The notes under the pieces are model-generated. The model searched no databases. It was not told the DNA's origin and saw only the letters and a list, made by a program, of their open reading frames with translations. Positions 1 to 6,860 of a DNA stretch of 9,457 nucleotides are shown piece after piece. This DNA comes from Clostridia bacterium. Lineage in GTDB: Bacteria; Bacillota; Clostridia; TANB77; CAG-508. Made by a program: the position numbers and the translations under genes. The stretch lies in NCBI GenBank assembly GCA_900768805.1, contig CAAGEF010000140.1, positions 1-9,457 on the forward strand, written 5' to 3'. Positions within the stretch are counted from its first letter, which is position 1; each line of letters opens with the position of its first letter.

Positions 1-223
1 AACTGTAAAAAAAGCCTATGATGAGTTAGAGCAAGAGGCATATATAAAAACAGTACAGGGCAAGGGAACTTTTATAACACCTAGAAATAAAGAAATAATA
101 CGAGAAAAGCAAATTAGTATAATAGAAGAACATATTGAACAAATAGTTAATATTGCGAAAATATCCAATATTAGCAAAACCGAAATAATTGATTTATTTA
201 ACTATTTGTATGAGGAGGAATAG
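1..223 (+). CDS. GntR-family (YtrA-type) repressor, 3' end only
   Basis: This is the C-terminal 74 codons, read from base 2, of a gene cut off by the left window edge. The visible part starts inside the recognition helix (TVKKAYDELE), continues through the wing (YIKTVQGKGTFI) and ends in a short helical tail. That is the layout of the short YtrA subfamily of GntR regulators (about 120-130 aa), which lack a large effector domain. Roughly the first 50 residues are missing. The stop at 221-223 is five bases before the ATG of the ABC ATPase, so the two are co-transcribed. By family knowledge it should repress this exporter operon; its promoter and operator lie outside the window. The complete paralogue at 2016-2390 supports the assignment. 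Confidence 0.85.
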   Translation, partial: TVKKAYDELEQEAYIKTVQGKGTFITPRNKEIIREKQISIIEEHIEQIVNIAKISNISKTEIIDLFNYLYEEE

Positions 224-228
224 ATTAA

Positions 229-1086
229 ATGGAAAATATATTAGAAATCAAAAATTTATCAAAAAAATATAATGGTTTTGAATTGAAAAATGTAAATATA
301 GAATTGCCAAAAGGAATGATAATGGGATTTATTGGAGAAAACGGAGCGGGAAAAACAACTACTATAAAATCTATTTTAAATGTAATAAATAGAGATTCTG
401 GAGAAATAAAAATATTTGGATTAGACAATAAAGAAAACGAAAGAAAAATAAAAGAAGATATTGGAGTTGTGCTTGATGATAGTTTCTTATCTGAATATTT
501 AAATCCATCAGATATAAATAAAATAATGAAAAATATTTATAAAAACTGGGATGAAAAGTTATATTTCAAGTATATTGAGGATTTTAAATTACCAAAAGAA
601 AAAATGTCTAAAGAATATTCAAGTGGTATGAGAATGAAACTAAAAATAGCAGTGGCACTTGCACATCATCCAAAATTGTTAATATTAGATGAACCAACAT
701 CAGGATTAGATCCAGTAGCAAGAAATGAAATATTAGATATTTTTCAAGAATTTATACAAGATGAAAACAAAGGAATATTTGTATCAAGTCATATAACATC
801 AGATTTAGAACATATTGCAGACTATATAACATTTATTAATAATGGAGAAATTATATTTACAAAAACAAGAGATGAGCTTTTAGAAAATTATGGAATAGTA
901 AAATGTTCAGAAGAACAGTTCAAGAAAATAGATAAAAAAGACTATATAAAATATAAGAAAAATAGATATGAATATGATGTCTTAATAGAAAATAAATATG
1001 AATTTAAAAAGAATTATGATATTTCTGTAGTAGATAAGCCAAGCTTAGAAGATATAATGTTAATTTATATTAAGGGGGAAAAATAA
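229..1086 (+). CDS. ABC transporter ATP-binding protein (module 1, YtrB/BcrA-like)
   Basis: This 285-aa cytoplasmic ATPase is predicted to energise the ABC-2 permease encoded immediately downstream. The motifs run in order: Walker A GENGAGKTT (residues 36-44), signature SSGMR (131-135), Walker B LLILDE with catalytic E155, D-loop SGLD, and H-loop H188 (SSHIT). At the usual Q-loop site the sequence reads VVLDD (81-84), so the common glutamine is not evident; acidic substitutions are frequent in this exporter branch. Residues about 215-285 are a C-terminal extension beyond the nucleotide-binding domain. The start is supported by AGGAGG at 213-218, ten bases upstream. It follows the GntR fragment and is one base from the permease start. 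The substrate is unknown; homologous systems handle peptide antibiotics or other cell-envelope stress compounds, which is inference here. Confidence 0.93.
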   Translation: MENILEIKNLSKKYNGFELKNVNIELPKGMIMGFIGENGAGKTTTIKSILNVINRDSGEIKIFGLDNKENERKIKEDIGVVLDDSFLSEYLNPSDINKIMKNIYKNWDEKLYFKYIEDFKLPKEKMSKEYSSGMRMKLKIAVALAHHPKLLILDEPTSGLDPVARNEILDIFQEFIQDENKGIFVSSHITSDLEHIADYITFINNGEIIFTKTRDELLENYGIVKCSEEQFKKIDKKDYIKYKKNRYEYDVLIENKYEFKKNYDISVVDKPSLEDIMLIYIKGEK

Positions 1087-1087
1087 G

Positions 1088-1744
1088 ATGAATGTTATAA
1101 AAGGATTGATAACTAAAGATATATTGCAATTAAAAAGTTATAAGAAAACTTTAATTATTTTTATAATGGTATTTGCTCTTACATCAATATCAGCGCAAGA
1201 CGGAGTTGAAAATATGCTTGTAATTATGCTTACTTTGGGTTTTGGAATGTTTAGTATGGCATCATTTAATTATGATGAATTCAATAAAGCAGACAGATAT
1301 ATTTTAACTTTGCCACTTACAAAAAAAGAAGTAGTTTTATCAAAGTATATTTTAGTAATATGTTCAACTGTAATAGGTAGCATTATAGGTATCATGTTAA
1401 GTTATATAGTTATGTTTGCTATAAATAAGCAACTGCCAAATATTGAAGAAATAATATCAGTTGGACTAGGAGGATTATTAGGAATAGGAATTATAGAGGC
1501 GATACAAATACCATGTGTTTATAAGTGGGGAGCAGAAAAGGGAAGAATACAAATGGTAATATTAACAGCTCTATTAGGTGTAATTTTATGTATAGGAGCA
1601 AAAGCAAACATACAAATACCAGCAAATAATATTTTGGAGATATTTAGCAAATTTTTACCACTAATATTTATAGGACTAATAATTATTATTTATTATATAT
1701 CTTATAAAGTAGCTTATAAGATATATGATAAAAAGGAAATATGA
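1088..1744 (+). CDS. ABC-2 type transporter permease (module 1)
   Basis: This 218-aa integral membrane protein has about six hydrophobic segments (roughly residues 20-36, 43-60, 86-112, 122-140, 155-171 and 186-207). The loop after segment 2 contains YDEFNKADRYILTLPLTKKE (62-81), the conserved stretch of the compact ABC-2 permeases that resemble ABC2_membrane_5. It should pair, probably as a dimer, with the ATPase encoded one base upstream. A G-rich Shine-Dalgarno (AAGGGGG, about 1072-1078) lies inside the end of the ATPase gene, giving tight translational coupling. The gene ends the first module, and a hairpin terminator follows about 85 bases later. The substrate cannot be read from the sequence. 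Confidence 0.88.
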   Translation: MNVIKGLITKDILQLKSYKKTLIIFIMVFALTSISAQDGVENMLVIMLTLGFGMFSMASFNYDEFNKADRYILTLPLTKKEVVLSKYILVICSTVIGSIIGIMLSYIVMFAINKQLPNIEEIISVGLGGLLGIGIIEAIQIPCVYKWGAEKGRIQMVILTALLGVILCIGAKANIQIPANNILEIFSKFLPLIFIGLIIIIYYISYKVAYKIYDKKEI

Positions 1745-1829
1745 ATATTGATTTAAAGTATATGCAACAGATTTTTGGAGTGATGCAGAAACTTGTAATT
1801 TATTGCTATTGTTTTAAAGAAAAAATAAG

Positions 1830-1873
1830 CTTTATTAAGGGGGTATCTTTTTGGTACCCTCTTTTTAATAAAG
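1830..1873 (+). terminator. Rho-independent terminator after module 1
   Basis: Inverted repeat: CTTTATTAA (1830-1838) pairs with TTAATAAAG (1865-1873). Inside it GGGGGTA (1839-1845) pairs with TACCCTC (1855-1861, one G-T pair), followed by TTTTT at 1862-1866. A-rich sequence precedes the 5' arm, so it may act in both directions. It separates the first ABC module from the promoter of the second. Confidence 0.8.
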
Positions 1874-1948
1874 ATTATAAGAGTAATTTATTGAAGTGTT
1901 AATTAAATGAATAATAAAGTTTTGCTCAAAAATATTTTCTCTTTTTTC

Positions 1949-1977
1949 TTGACAAGTTAAATTTGAAATAGTATTAT
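1949..1977 (+). promoter_or_regulatory. Sigma-A promoter of the second GntR-ABC operon
   Basis: TTGACA (1949-1954), a 17-bp spacer and TATTAT (1972-1977). This is close to the vegetative consensus, and the start of transcription should fall near 1984. It drives the regulator, ATPase and permease genes at 2016-3854. Confidence 0.8.
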
Positions 1978-1999
1978 TGTATTATGCAAGTAATACAAT
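1976..1999. promoter_or_regulatory. Perfect inverted-repeat operator, likely for the adjacent GntR repressor
   Basis: ATTGTATTA (1976-1984) and TAATACAAT (1991-1999) are exact reverse complements separated by six bases. The repeat overlaps the last bases of the -10 element and the predicted transcription start, where a bound dimer would block RNA polymerase. GntR proteins bind such A/T-rich palindromes, and the gene just downstream is a YtrA-type GntR regulator, so autoregulation is the simplest reading (inference). Confidence 0.7.
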
Positions 2000-2015
2000 G
2001 TGAAAGGAGATATTT

Positions 2016-2390
2016 ATGGAATATATTTTTGATAATGAAAGACCAATTTATATTCAATTAGTTGAAATGATACGAATTGACATTGTTTCTGGTAAATTCA
2101 AAAAAGGACAAAAATTGCCTTCTGTAAGAGAGCTAGCACTTATGATGAAGGTTAATCCAAATACAATGCAAAAAGCATTAGTTGAACTAGAAGACGAAAA
2201 ATTGATTTATACAGAAAGAACAAATGGAAAATATGTAACAGAAGATGAGAAACTAATTGAAAAAATAAAAAAACAATTAGCACAAGAAAAAGTTAATAAT
2301 TATCTTAATAGTATGAAAAATATAGGAATAAGTTATGAATTAGCAGTAAAATACTTGCAAGAATTAGGAGGTCAAAATGGAATTAGTTAA
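2016..2390 (+). CDS. GntR-family transcriptional regulator, YtrA subfamily (complete)
   Basis: This 124-aa DNA-binding protein has a winged helix-turn-helix at about residues 9-75. It begins PIYIQLVEMIR, followed by KLPSVREL (33-40), the recognition helix around NPNTMQKALVELE (47-59), and a wing ending TNGKYV (69-74). A tail of about 50 residues of helix follows (76-120), which is the short YtrA-type dimerisation/effector region. The start is supported by AAAGGAG at 2003-2009, six bases upstream. The 3' end overlaps the ATPase gene by 14 bases, so the genes are translationally coupled. A perfect palindrome overlaps its own promoter, so it probably represses its operon until an inducer or stress relieves it. 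The inducer is unknown. Confidence 0.92.
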   Translation: MEYIFDNERPIYIQLVEMIRIDIVSGKFKKGQKLPSVRELALMMKVNPNTMQKALVELEDEKLIYTERTNGKYVTEDEKLIEKIKKQLAQEKVNNYLNSMKNIGISYELAVKYLQELGGQNGIS

Positions 2391-3072
2391 GTGCAATAAT
2401 CTATGTAAAGAATTTGATAATAAAAAAGTTCTAAAAGATATTAATTTAACCATTCCGAAAGGAAAGATTATAGGTTTGCTTGGTAAAAACGGAATGGGTA
2501 AAACTACATTTCTAAAGTTGATAAATGATTTATTAACTCCTACAAGTGGAGAAGTATTAATTAATGGTGAAAAGCCAAATATAAGTTCAAAGAAAGTTAT
2601 TTCGTATTTGCCAGAGAGAACATATTTAGATAAGAGTATGAAAGTTTCACAAATAATAACTTTTTTTGATGAATTTTATGATAATTTTAATAGAGAAAAA
2701 GCAATTAAATTATTAAAAGATTTAGACTTAGATATAAATTCAAAAGTTAGCAAAATGTCAAAAGGTATGCAAGAGAAATTACAACTAATATTAGTTATGA
2801 GTAGAGAAGCCGAATTATATATTCTGGACGAACCATTAGGAGGAGTTGATCCTGCAACTAGAGATTATATATTAGATACCATTCTTTCAAATTTTAGTGA
2901 AGGAGCAAGTGTAATCATATCTACTCATATAATAAGTGATATTGAAAGAATATTAGATGATGTTATTTTTATTGATAAAGGAGAAATTGTATTAACATCT
3001 TCAGCCGATGAATTAAGAAAAAAAGAAAACGCTTCAATAGATGAGATATTTAGGAGGTGCTTTAAATGTTAA
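2377..3072 (+). CDS. ABC transporter ATP-binding protein (module 2)
   Basis: This 231-aa cytoplasmic ATPase is little more than one nucleotide-binding domain. It has Walker A GKNGMGKTT (36-44), signature SKGMQ (128-132), Walker B LYILDE with E152, D-loop GGVD and H-loop H184 (ISTHI). At the Q-loop site the sequence is SYLPE (76-80), with glutamate in place of glutamine as often seen in this branch. It starts inside the regulator gene (14-base overlap) after AGGAGG at 2366-2371, and it overlaps the permease gene by 7 bases. It therefore belongs to a single three-gene operon. It should power the permease that follows. It is clearly a different gene from the module 1 ATPase and not a recent duplicate: it is shorter, lacks the C-terminal extension, and differs at most positions outside the motifs. 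Confidence 0.93.
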   Translation: MELVKCNNLCKEFDNKKVLKDINLTIPKGKIIGLLGKNGMGKTTFLKLINDLLTPTSGEVLINGEKPNISSKKVISYLPERTYLDKSMKVSQIITFFDEFYDNFNREKAIKLLKDLDLDINSKVSKMSKGMQEKLQLILVMSREAELYILDEPLGGVDPATRDYILDTILSNFSEGASVIISTHIISDIERILDDVIFIDKGEIVLTSSADELRKKENASIDEIFRRCFKC

Positions 3073-3854
3073 AAAAATTATTAAAATATGATTTAGAATG
3101 GTGTTATAAACCTTTATTAGTATTTTATATATTAACAATCTTCTTTTCGATAATAGTAAGAATTGTTGAGAGTTTTGAACAAAGTTTGATAGTGCTAATA
3201 ATTGACAAGGTCTGTTGTGGTGTTGTTATTGCAATGATAGTAAATATCCTAATAAATTGTTTTATGAGAAATTGGGCAAGATTTGTGAGAAATATTTATA
3301 AGGATGAATCATATTTAACCCATACACTGCCTGTAAGTAAAAATCAAATCTATTTATCTAAGATTCTAACTGCAATTATAACATTATTAACTTCGTTTAT
3401 TGTTATAATTGTTTGTCTTGCCATTGCTACTTTAAATAAAGATACTTGGATTATATTAAAAGAATCTTTAGAACAATCAGCAATATATTTTGATAGTTCA
3501 GTATTTAGTTTGATATTTGTAATGATTATCACAATATTTTTTGAATTTTTATTTATGATGATGATTGGAATACTAGGGATTATAATAGGACATAGATCAA
3601 ACAATTTAAAAATAGTTAAATCAATAGTAATAGGTTTTGGAATATATATAATATTATCATCTATGTCGATAGGAGCATTATTTGTTGCAGGATTACTAAA
3701 TTCAGATATAATGTCTTTATTTAGTAATATTGAGGTAAGTTCAAATGCACTTAAAAGTATGATGTTAGTTGGTATATTTGTATATGCTATATATAATTTA
3801 GTAATTTACTTTATAGGTAATAAATTATTAAATAAAGGTGTAAATGTAGATTAA
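3066..3854 (+). CDS. ABC-2 type transporter permease (module 2)
   Basis: This 262-aa membrane protein has about six hydrophobic segments (roughly 16-35, 42-64, 98-122, 147-176, 183-210 and 232-250). After segment 2 it carries YLTHTLPVSKNQIYLSKIL (83-101), a hallmark of ABC-2 export permeases partnered with GntR-controlled ATPases; the Y-L-T-H-T-L-P core is well conserved. AGGAGGTG at 3052-3059, inside the ATPase gene, gives a six-base spacing to this ATG. It is the last gene of the operon. The substrate is unknown; export of, or protection from, a membrane-active compound is a reasonable inference. Confidence 0.88.
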   Translation: MLKKLLKYDLEWCYKPLLVFYILTIFFSIIVRIVESFEQSLIVLIIDKVCCGVVIAMIVNILINCFMRNWARFVRNIYKDESYLTHTLPVSKNQIYLSKILTAIITLLTSFIVIIVCLAIATLNKDTWIILKESLEQSAIYFDSSVFSLIFVMIITIFFEFLFMMMIGILGIIIGHRSNNLKIVKSIVIGFGIYIILSSMSIGALFVAGLLNSDIMSLFSNIEVSSNALKSMMLVGIFVYAIYNLVIYFIGNKLLNKGVNVD

Positions 3855-3940
3855 GTAATGGGTATTTGAAAATTGTAAAATTTTTTCATGACTATGTGTG
3901 CCTTCGAAAAAAGAAAGGAAAGAAATTTAAAGATGTTTTT
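3855..3940 (+). other. Intergenic stretch with a weak A/T hairpin
   Basis: A short A/T-only hairpin (AAAATT 3869-3874, AATTTT 3879-3884) followed by T residues lies 15 bases after the permease stop. It could end the ABC transcript weakly, but the stem is poor. I see nothing else here before the promoter of the next gene. Confidence 0.25.
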
Positions 3941-3969
3941 TTGACAAATTAAAAAACTTAATATATAAT
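3941..3969 (+). promoter_or_regulatory. Perfect-consensus sigma-A promoter of the AcrVA2-like gene
   Basis: TTGACA (3941-3946), exactly 17 bases, then TATAAT (3964-3969). Both hexamers match the vegetative consensus at every position, so unrepressed transcription should be strong. The predicted start near 3976 leaves a leader of about 65 bases before the ATG at 4041. Confidence 0.88.
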
Positions 3970-4008
3970 AGCAATTATGTTTTGAACATTGAAAAGTTAA
4001 TAGCAATT
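3966..4008. repeat. 11-bp direct repeat around the AcrVA2-like gene's transcription start
   Basis: TAATAGCAATT occurs at 3966-3976 and again at 3998-4008, exactly 32 bp apart (about three helical turns). The first copy covers the end of the -10 element and the predicted start site; the second lies in the leader. The placement suits two operator half-sites on one face of the helix. Chance is possible in such AT-rich DNA, although the GC dinucleotide inside the repeat makes it less likely. Confidence 0.45.
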
Positions 4009-4040
4009 TGTGTGTATATTAAGAAAGGTTGTGTTATTTT

Positions 4041-5060
4041 ATGGCAAAAAGAATAATTTATACAAAGGCAATGAGTACACCAGTTTTACTTATTAAAAAT
4101 TTTAACAGTAGATATCCTGGAATTCTAGGTAAATTAGAATTATATTTACAGAAGGAAGAAAAAGAGAAATATTGGGATGACAAATTTCTAATGCCGATGT
4201 GGATATTGGAAAAATGGATGCTTGAAAATCCAGATATAATGAAACGGATAAGATATGATGAAGAGTTCCTTCAGGCAATTCCATTAATTGCTTGGGCAAA
4301 AGAAGCTCAAATATTAACTATTGATCAATATCTTGGGGAAGAGTTATTAAGAACTCCTATAAAAGGTGAAGAAATTATTCCAGAAAGTGTTTTTGATAAT
4401 TTGCCATACTATTCAAGTTATGTGGATTTAAAGAAATGTTCAAATGAATTTGATGGATTTTTTTACCATTTTGGTCCATATATTGAAAAAGAAACAGGTA
4501 AATCATCATATGGAATCCAATTATTTGTAGTAAAGAATGATTGGGAAACAATAGGAACTATTTATTATCCAGATGCAGGGACACTTAATAAATTTTTTAA
4601 AAAGCTTCATGGAGATATTGATAATAGCAAAATAAATTTTGATTATGAATATCATCGTCATATACTATCTTGTTTAATGCCAATTATTTTTTACCTAAGT
4701 GCTTCTAATCGTGAAATGTCTGAAAATAAAGAGGTAAAATATGTTTATAAACCTAAAACTAACATTACCATGATTTCAGAACAAAATGTAAAAAGATGGA
4801 ATGTTGGAACTAATTTAGGCTGTCAATTTAAACGGTTCAAGAAAATCGATGAACAAATTATTAAGACTGGTGAATATGTAAAGGGTTCTGGATGCAAAAA
4901 GAGACCACATTTGCGTAGATCTCACATTCATCATTTTTGGATTGGTCCTCGAAATTCTCCAAATCGTAAATTGATTTATAAAATACTTCCACCAATTGCT
5001 GTTAACGGCGGTAACAGTTTCGCAAATATTGCAGAACATGATGTTATCGCAGAAGATTAA
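4041..5060 (+). CDS. AcrVA2-family protein (anti-CRISPR homologue), 339 aa
   Basis: AcrVA2 of Moraxella bovoculi (about 322 aa) reduces Cas12a production; published work links this to recognition of nascent Cas12a and loss of its mRNA. Family features seen here, compared with my memory of AcrVA2: VFDNLPYYSSYVDL (117-130) against its IFLNLP...VYVDI, a hydrophobic LMPIIFYLSAS stretch (211-222), WNVGTNLG (253-260) against its IGERLGSEVRRY, and the strongest block, KRPHLRRSHIHHFW (287-300), against KRPHIRRGHWHGYW. PPIAVN (317-322) follows near the end. The protein is soluble, basic near the C-terminus, and lacks a signal peptide. I chose ATG 4041 because AGAAAGG (4022-4028) is 12 bases upstream; the in-frame TTG at 4029 touches that site. 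It is a lone gene with its own promoter and terminator. No Cas gene is in the window, so the target is unknown. Confidence 0.78.
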   Translation: MAKRIIYTKAMSTPVLLIKNFNSRYPGILGKLELYLQKEEKEKYWDDKFLMPMWILEKWMLENPDIMKRIRYDEEFLQAIPLIAWAKEAQILTIDQYLGEELLRTPIKGEEIIPESVFDNLPYYSSYVDLKKCSNEFDGFFYHFGPYIEKETGKSSYGIQLFVVKNDWETIGTIYYPDAGTLNKFFKKLHGDIDNSKINFDYEYHRHILSCLMPIIFYLSASNREMSENKEVKYVYKPKTNITMISEQNVKRWNVGTNLGCQFKRFKKIDEQIIKTGEYVKGSGCKKRPHLRRSHIHHFWIGPRNSPNRKLIYKILPPIAVNGGNSFANIAEHDVIAED

Positions 5061-5076
5061 AACTTTTTAATTTATG

Positions 5077-5108
5077 AACCTCGTATTGTTATAATATACG
5101 GGGTTTTC
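5077..5108 (+). terminator. Rho-independent terminator after the AcrVA2-like gene
   Basis: CCTCGTAT (5079-5086) pairs with ATACGGGG (5096-5103, one G-T pair) across a nine-base loop, extended by AA/TT, then TTTTCTTT. It lies 16 bases after the stop codon and, with the private promoter, makes the gene a single-gene transcription unit. Confidence 0.85.
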
Positions 5109-5172
5109 TTTGAATTTTTTTAAATGAATAAAAATAGTTTAAAATAATTAAAAAAAGTAAGGAGAGTAGTAT

Positions 5173-5739
5173 ATGAAAAAAACAGATAGTGTATCAAAAA
5201 ATACTACAGAGCTAACAGCTCTAAGTGCAATAATATTAATGGTTGTGTTCTTTGTATTAAATTATTACTTTAATATGAAAATATTATACATAAGTGCAAT
5301 TGTATTTCTTATAATTGGTTTTCAATTTGGAATAAGAGTTATTGTAGGAAATGTAGTTCCAAGGTTTAAAAATAAAATAAATATTGAATCAGAATGGTTT
5401 AAAACAAAATCATTTGAAGAAGAAATTTTTAATAGATTAAATGTAAAAAAATGGAAAAATAAAGCTCCTGTTTATGATCCTGAAGAATTTGATTTTGAAA
5501 AAAATACAAAAGAGCAACTAATTATAAATATGTGTAATGCAGAAATCGTCCATGAAGTTAATATTTTATCAGGATATATTTCATTAATATTTTCAATATT
5601 TTTAGGATATGCATGGCTATTTCTAATAGGAGCTATATTGGGTACAGGAATGGATTTAATATTTGTAATAATCCAAAGATTTAATAGACCAAGGATGATA
5701 AAATATTTGAATAGAAAAAATGTTAAAACGAGAATATAA
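5173..5739 (+). CDS. Small membrane protein with CrtO-like acyltransferase motifs
   Basis: This 188-aa protein has two hydrophobic segments near each end (about 14-31 and 36-57; 133-150 and 151-168) with a polar middle that should face the cytoplasm. The middle and end carry motifs I associate with the CrtO family (glycosyl-4,4'-diaponeurosporenoate acyltransferase): EWFKTKSFEEEIFNRLNVKK (74-93) with W94K95 just after it, E124-H127 (NAEIVHE), and IQRFNRPRM (167-175) at the membrane exit. In staphylococci CrtO acylates the sugar of staphyloxanthin, but no carotenoid genes are nearby. A different lipid or glycolipid substrate is therefore more likely, and the enzyme role is only inferred from family. 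AAGGAG at 5159-5164, eight bases upstream, supports the start. No convincing promoter is visible between the preceding terminator and the gene. Confidence 0.68.
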   Translation: MKKTDSVSKNTTELTALSAIILMVVFFVLNYYFNMKILYISAIVFLIIGFQFGIRVIVGNVVPRFKNKINIESEWFKTKSFEEEIFNRLNVKKWKNKAPVYDPEEFDFEKNTKEQLIINMCNAEIVHEVNILSGYISLIFSIFLGYAWLFLIGAILGTGMDLIFVIIQRFNRPRMIKYLNRKNVKTRI

Positions 5740-5830
5740 ACAATATTACAAAAAGGTTAAGTAATGCTAATAAGATTTAAAAAGAATAGAATATGCAAAG
5801 GAAAATTATAATATAATACTAAAAGACTAT

Positions 5831-6053
5831 ATGAACAAAAGTGATAAAATTGTATGGCAGGAAGGAGTTTTTTTATTATGCTTTTTGATGAAATAAAAAA
5901 TTTAGCAGAAATACATTATCATTTTGCAATCCAGATAAAATAAAAGTGTTTTTAGAACGATTATGTGACTGTTTAAAAGAAGAGGGAAGATTTATTGCAA
6001 ATGTTTTTGGTGAAAAAGTAAACAACAAACAAGGTGTTAAATCTAGGCAATGA
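5831..6053 (+). pseudogene. Decayed fragment of a class I SAM-dependent methyltransferase
   Basis: The 351-base gap between the CrtO-like gene and the phosphodiesterase holds no intact gene, but the frame at 5892-6053 reads like a piece of a Rossmann-fold methyltransferase. It runs LSFCNPDKIKVFLERL, then CLKEEGRFIANVFGEK. Typical family members have LPFC-P at strand 4, a helix, then LKPGGRF and FFG/DRDEW at strand 5. The upstream SAM-binding glycine motif and the C-terminal part are missing, and the frame ends in a stop after about 14 unrelated residues. Two short starts with good ribosome sites precede it in other frames (ATG 5831, 21 codons; ATG 5878 after GGAAGGAG, 21 codons); both stop quickly and may be shifted pieces of the same gene. 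It is almost certainly non-functional. Confidence 0.6.
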
Positions 6054-6090
6054 GCTACTAAAATATTAAAAGTAATATAGGAGATTTTAA

Positions 6091-6822
6091 ATGAAAAATA
6101 TTGATTTTTTAGAAAAAAACTTAATTGCACATAGGGGAATGCATGATATAAATAGAGGTATACCAGAAAACTCCATAGAAGCTTTCAAAAGAGCTATAAA
6201 TAATAATTTTATAATAGAATTAGATTTGCATATATTAAAAGATAAAAATGTAGTTGTTTTTCATGATGATGACTTAAATAGAATGACTGGAAAAGATAAA
6301 AAAATAGCTGATTGTACTTATGAAGAAATTAAAAATCTAAAATTACAAAATACAGACAACTATATTCCTTTATTTAATGAAGTGTTAAAAGTTATAGATG
6401 GTAAGGTACCAATAATTATTGAATTAAAATACGATACTAAATGCGGAATTTTAGAAAAAGCTACAATGGAATTATTGGCAAATTATAAAGGATTATATGC
6501 TATAAAAAGTTTTAATCCCTTTTCTGTAAATTGGTTAAGAAAAAATTATCCTAATGTTATTAGAGGTCAATTGAGTTCTGATTTCAGAAATCAAAAAATG
6601 AATATAATAAAAAAACTATTTTTAAAAAGTATGATATTTAATGTAATATCTATGCCAGATTTTATTTCGTATGATATAAGAGCTATGCCAAATAAAAAAA
6701 TAGAAAAAGAAAGAAGAACAAAGAAAATTTTGGGATGGACTGTTAGTGATACGAAAACCATGCTAGAAAAAAAGAAATATTGTGATAATTTAATATGTGA
6801 GAAATTAGATGAACTATGTTAA
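6091..6822 (+). CDS. Glycerophosphodiester phosphodiesterase family protein
   Basis: This 243-aa TIM-barrel enzyme is of the usual length for bacterial GDPD proteins. The catalytic signature is intact: AHRG with H14 and R15, PEN with E27, IIELDLH with E43 and D45 (metal ligands), FHDDDLNRMTG with H58 as the second catalytic histidine, IIELKY with E111 and K113, and LGWTVSD with W216 near the end. Family members hydrolyse glycerophosphodiesters to glycerol 3-phosphate and an alcohol, feeding phospholipid turnover or phosphate scavenging. No signal peptide is seen, so it should be cytoplasmic. AGGAG at 6079-6083, seven bases upstream, fixes the start. It follows the methyltransferase remnant by 37 bases and is otherwise alone. 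Confidence 0.93.
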   Translation: MKNIDFLEKNLIAHRGMHDINRGIPENSIEAFKRAINNNFIIELDLHILKDKNVVVFHDDDLNRMTGKDKKIADCTYEEIKNLKLQNTDNYIPLFNEVLKVIDGKVPIIIELKYDTKCGILEKATMELLANYKGLYAIKSFNPFSVNWLRKNYPNVIRGQLSSDFRNQKMNIIKKLFLKSMIFNVISMPDFISYDIRAMPNKKIEKERRTKKILGWTVSDTKTMLEKKKYCDNLICEKLDELC

Positions 6823-6860
6823 AATTATTTTTTGAATTTATAGTTGTAACCAGAAAAAAA

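Noticed and set aside
1741..1902. 53-codon ORF starting in the ATGA overlap with the module 1 permease stop
   Set aside because: It runs straight through the terminator hairpin, its ribosome site is only three bases from the ATG, and the peptide resembles nothing I know. The coupling geometry is tempting but probably accidental.
3350..3604. Minus-strand open frame inside the module 2 permease
   Set aside because: It is a shadow of a hydrophobic + strand gene, with no ribosome site or family resemblance. Other minus-strand frames in the window were set aside for the same reason.
4029..5060. Longer form of the AcrVA2-like protein from TTG 4029
   Set aside because: The ribosome-binding sequence AGAAAGG ends at 4028, directly against this TTG. 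ATG 4041 has workable spacing and begins a sensible N-terminus.
5807..5817. Overlapping TATAAT-like boxes upstream of the methyltransferase remnant
   Set aside because: No usable -35 or TGn extension is present, and such boxes are frequent by chance in DNA this AT-rich.
5831..5896. Short peptide MNKSDKIVWQEGVFL resembling the WQEGLFL start of type VI secretion TssK
   Set aside because: It stops after 21 codons and the host is a Gram-positive type without type VI secretion; the match is chance.
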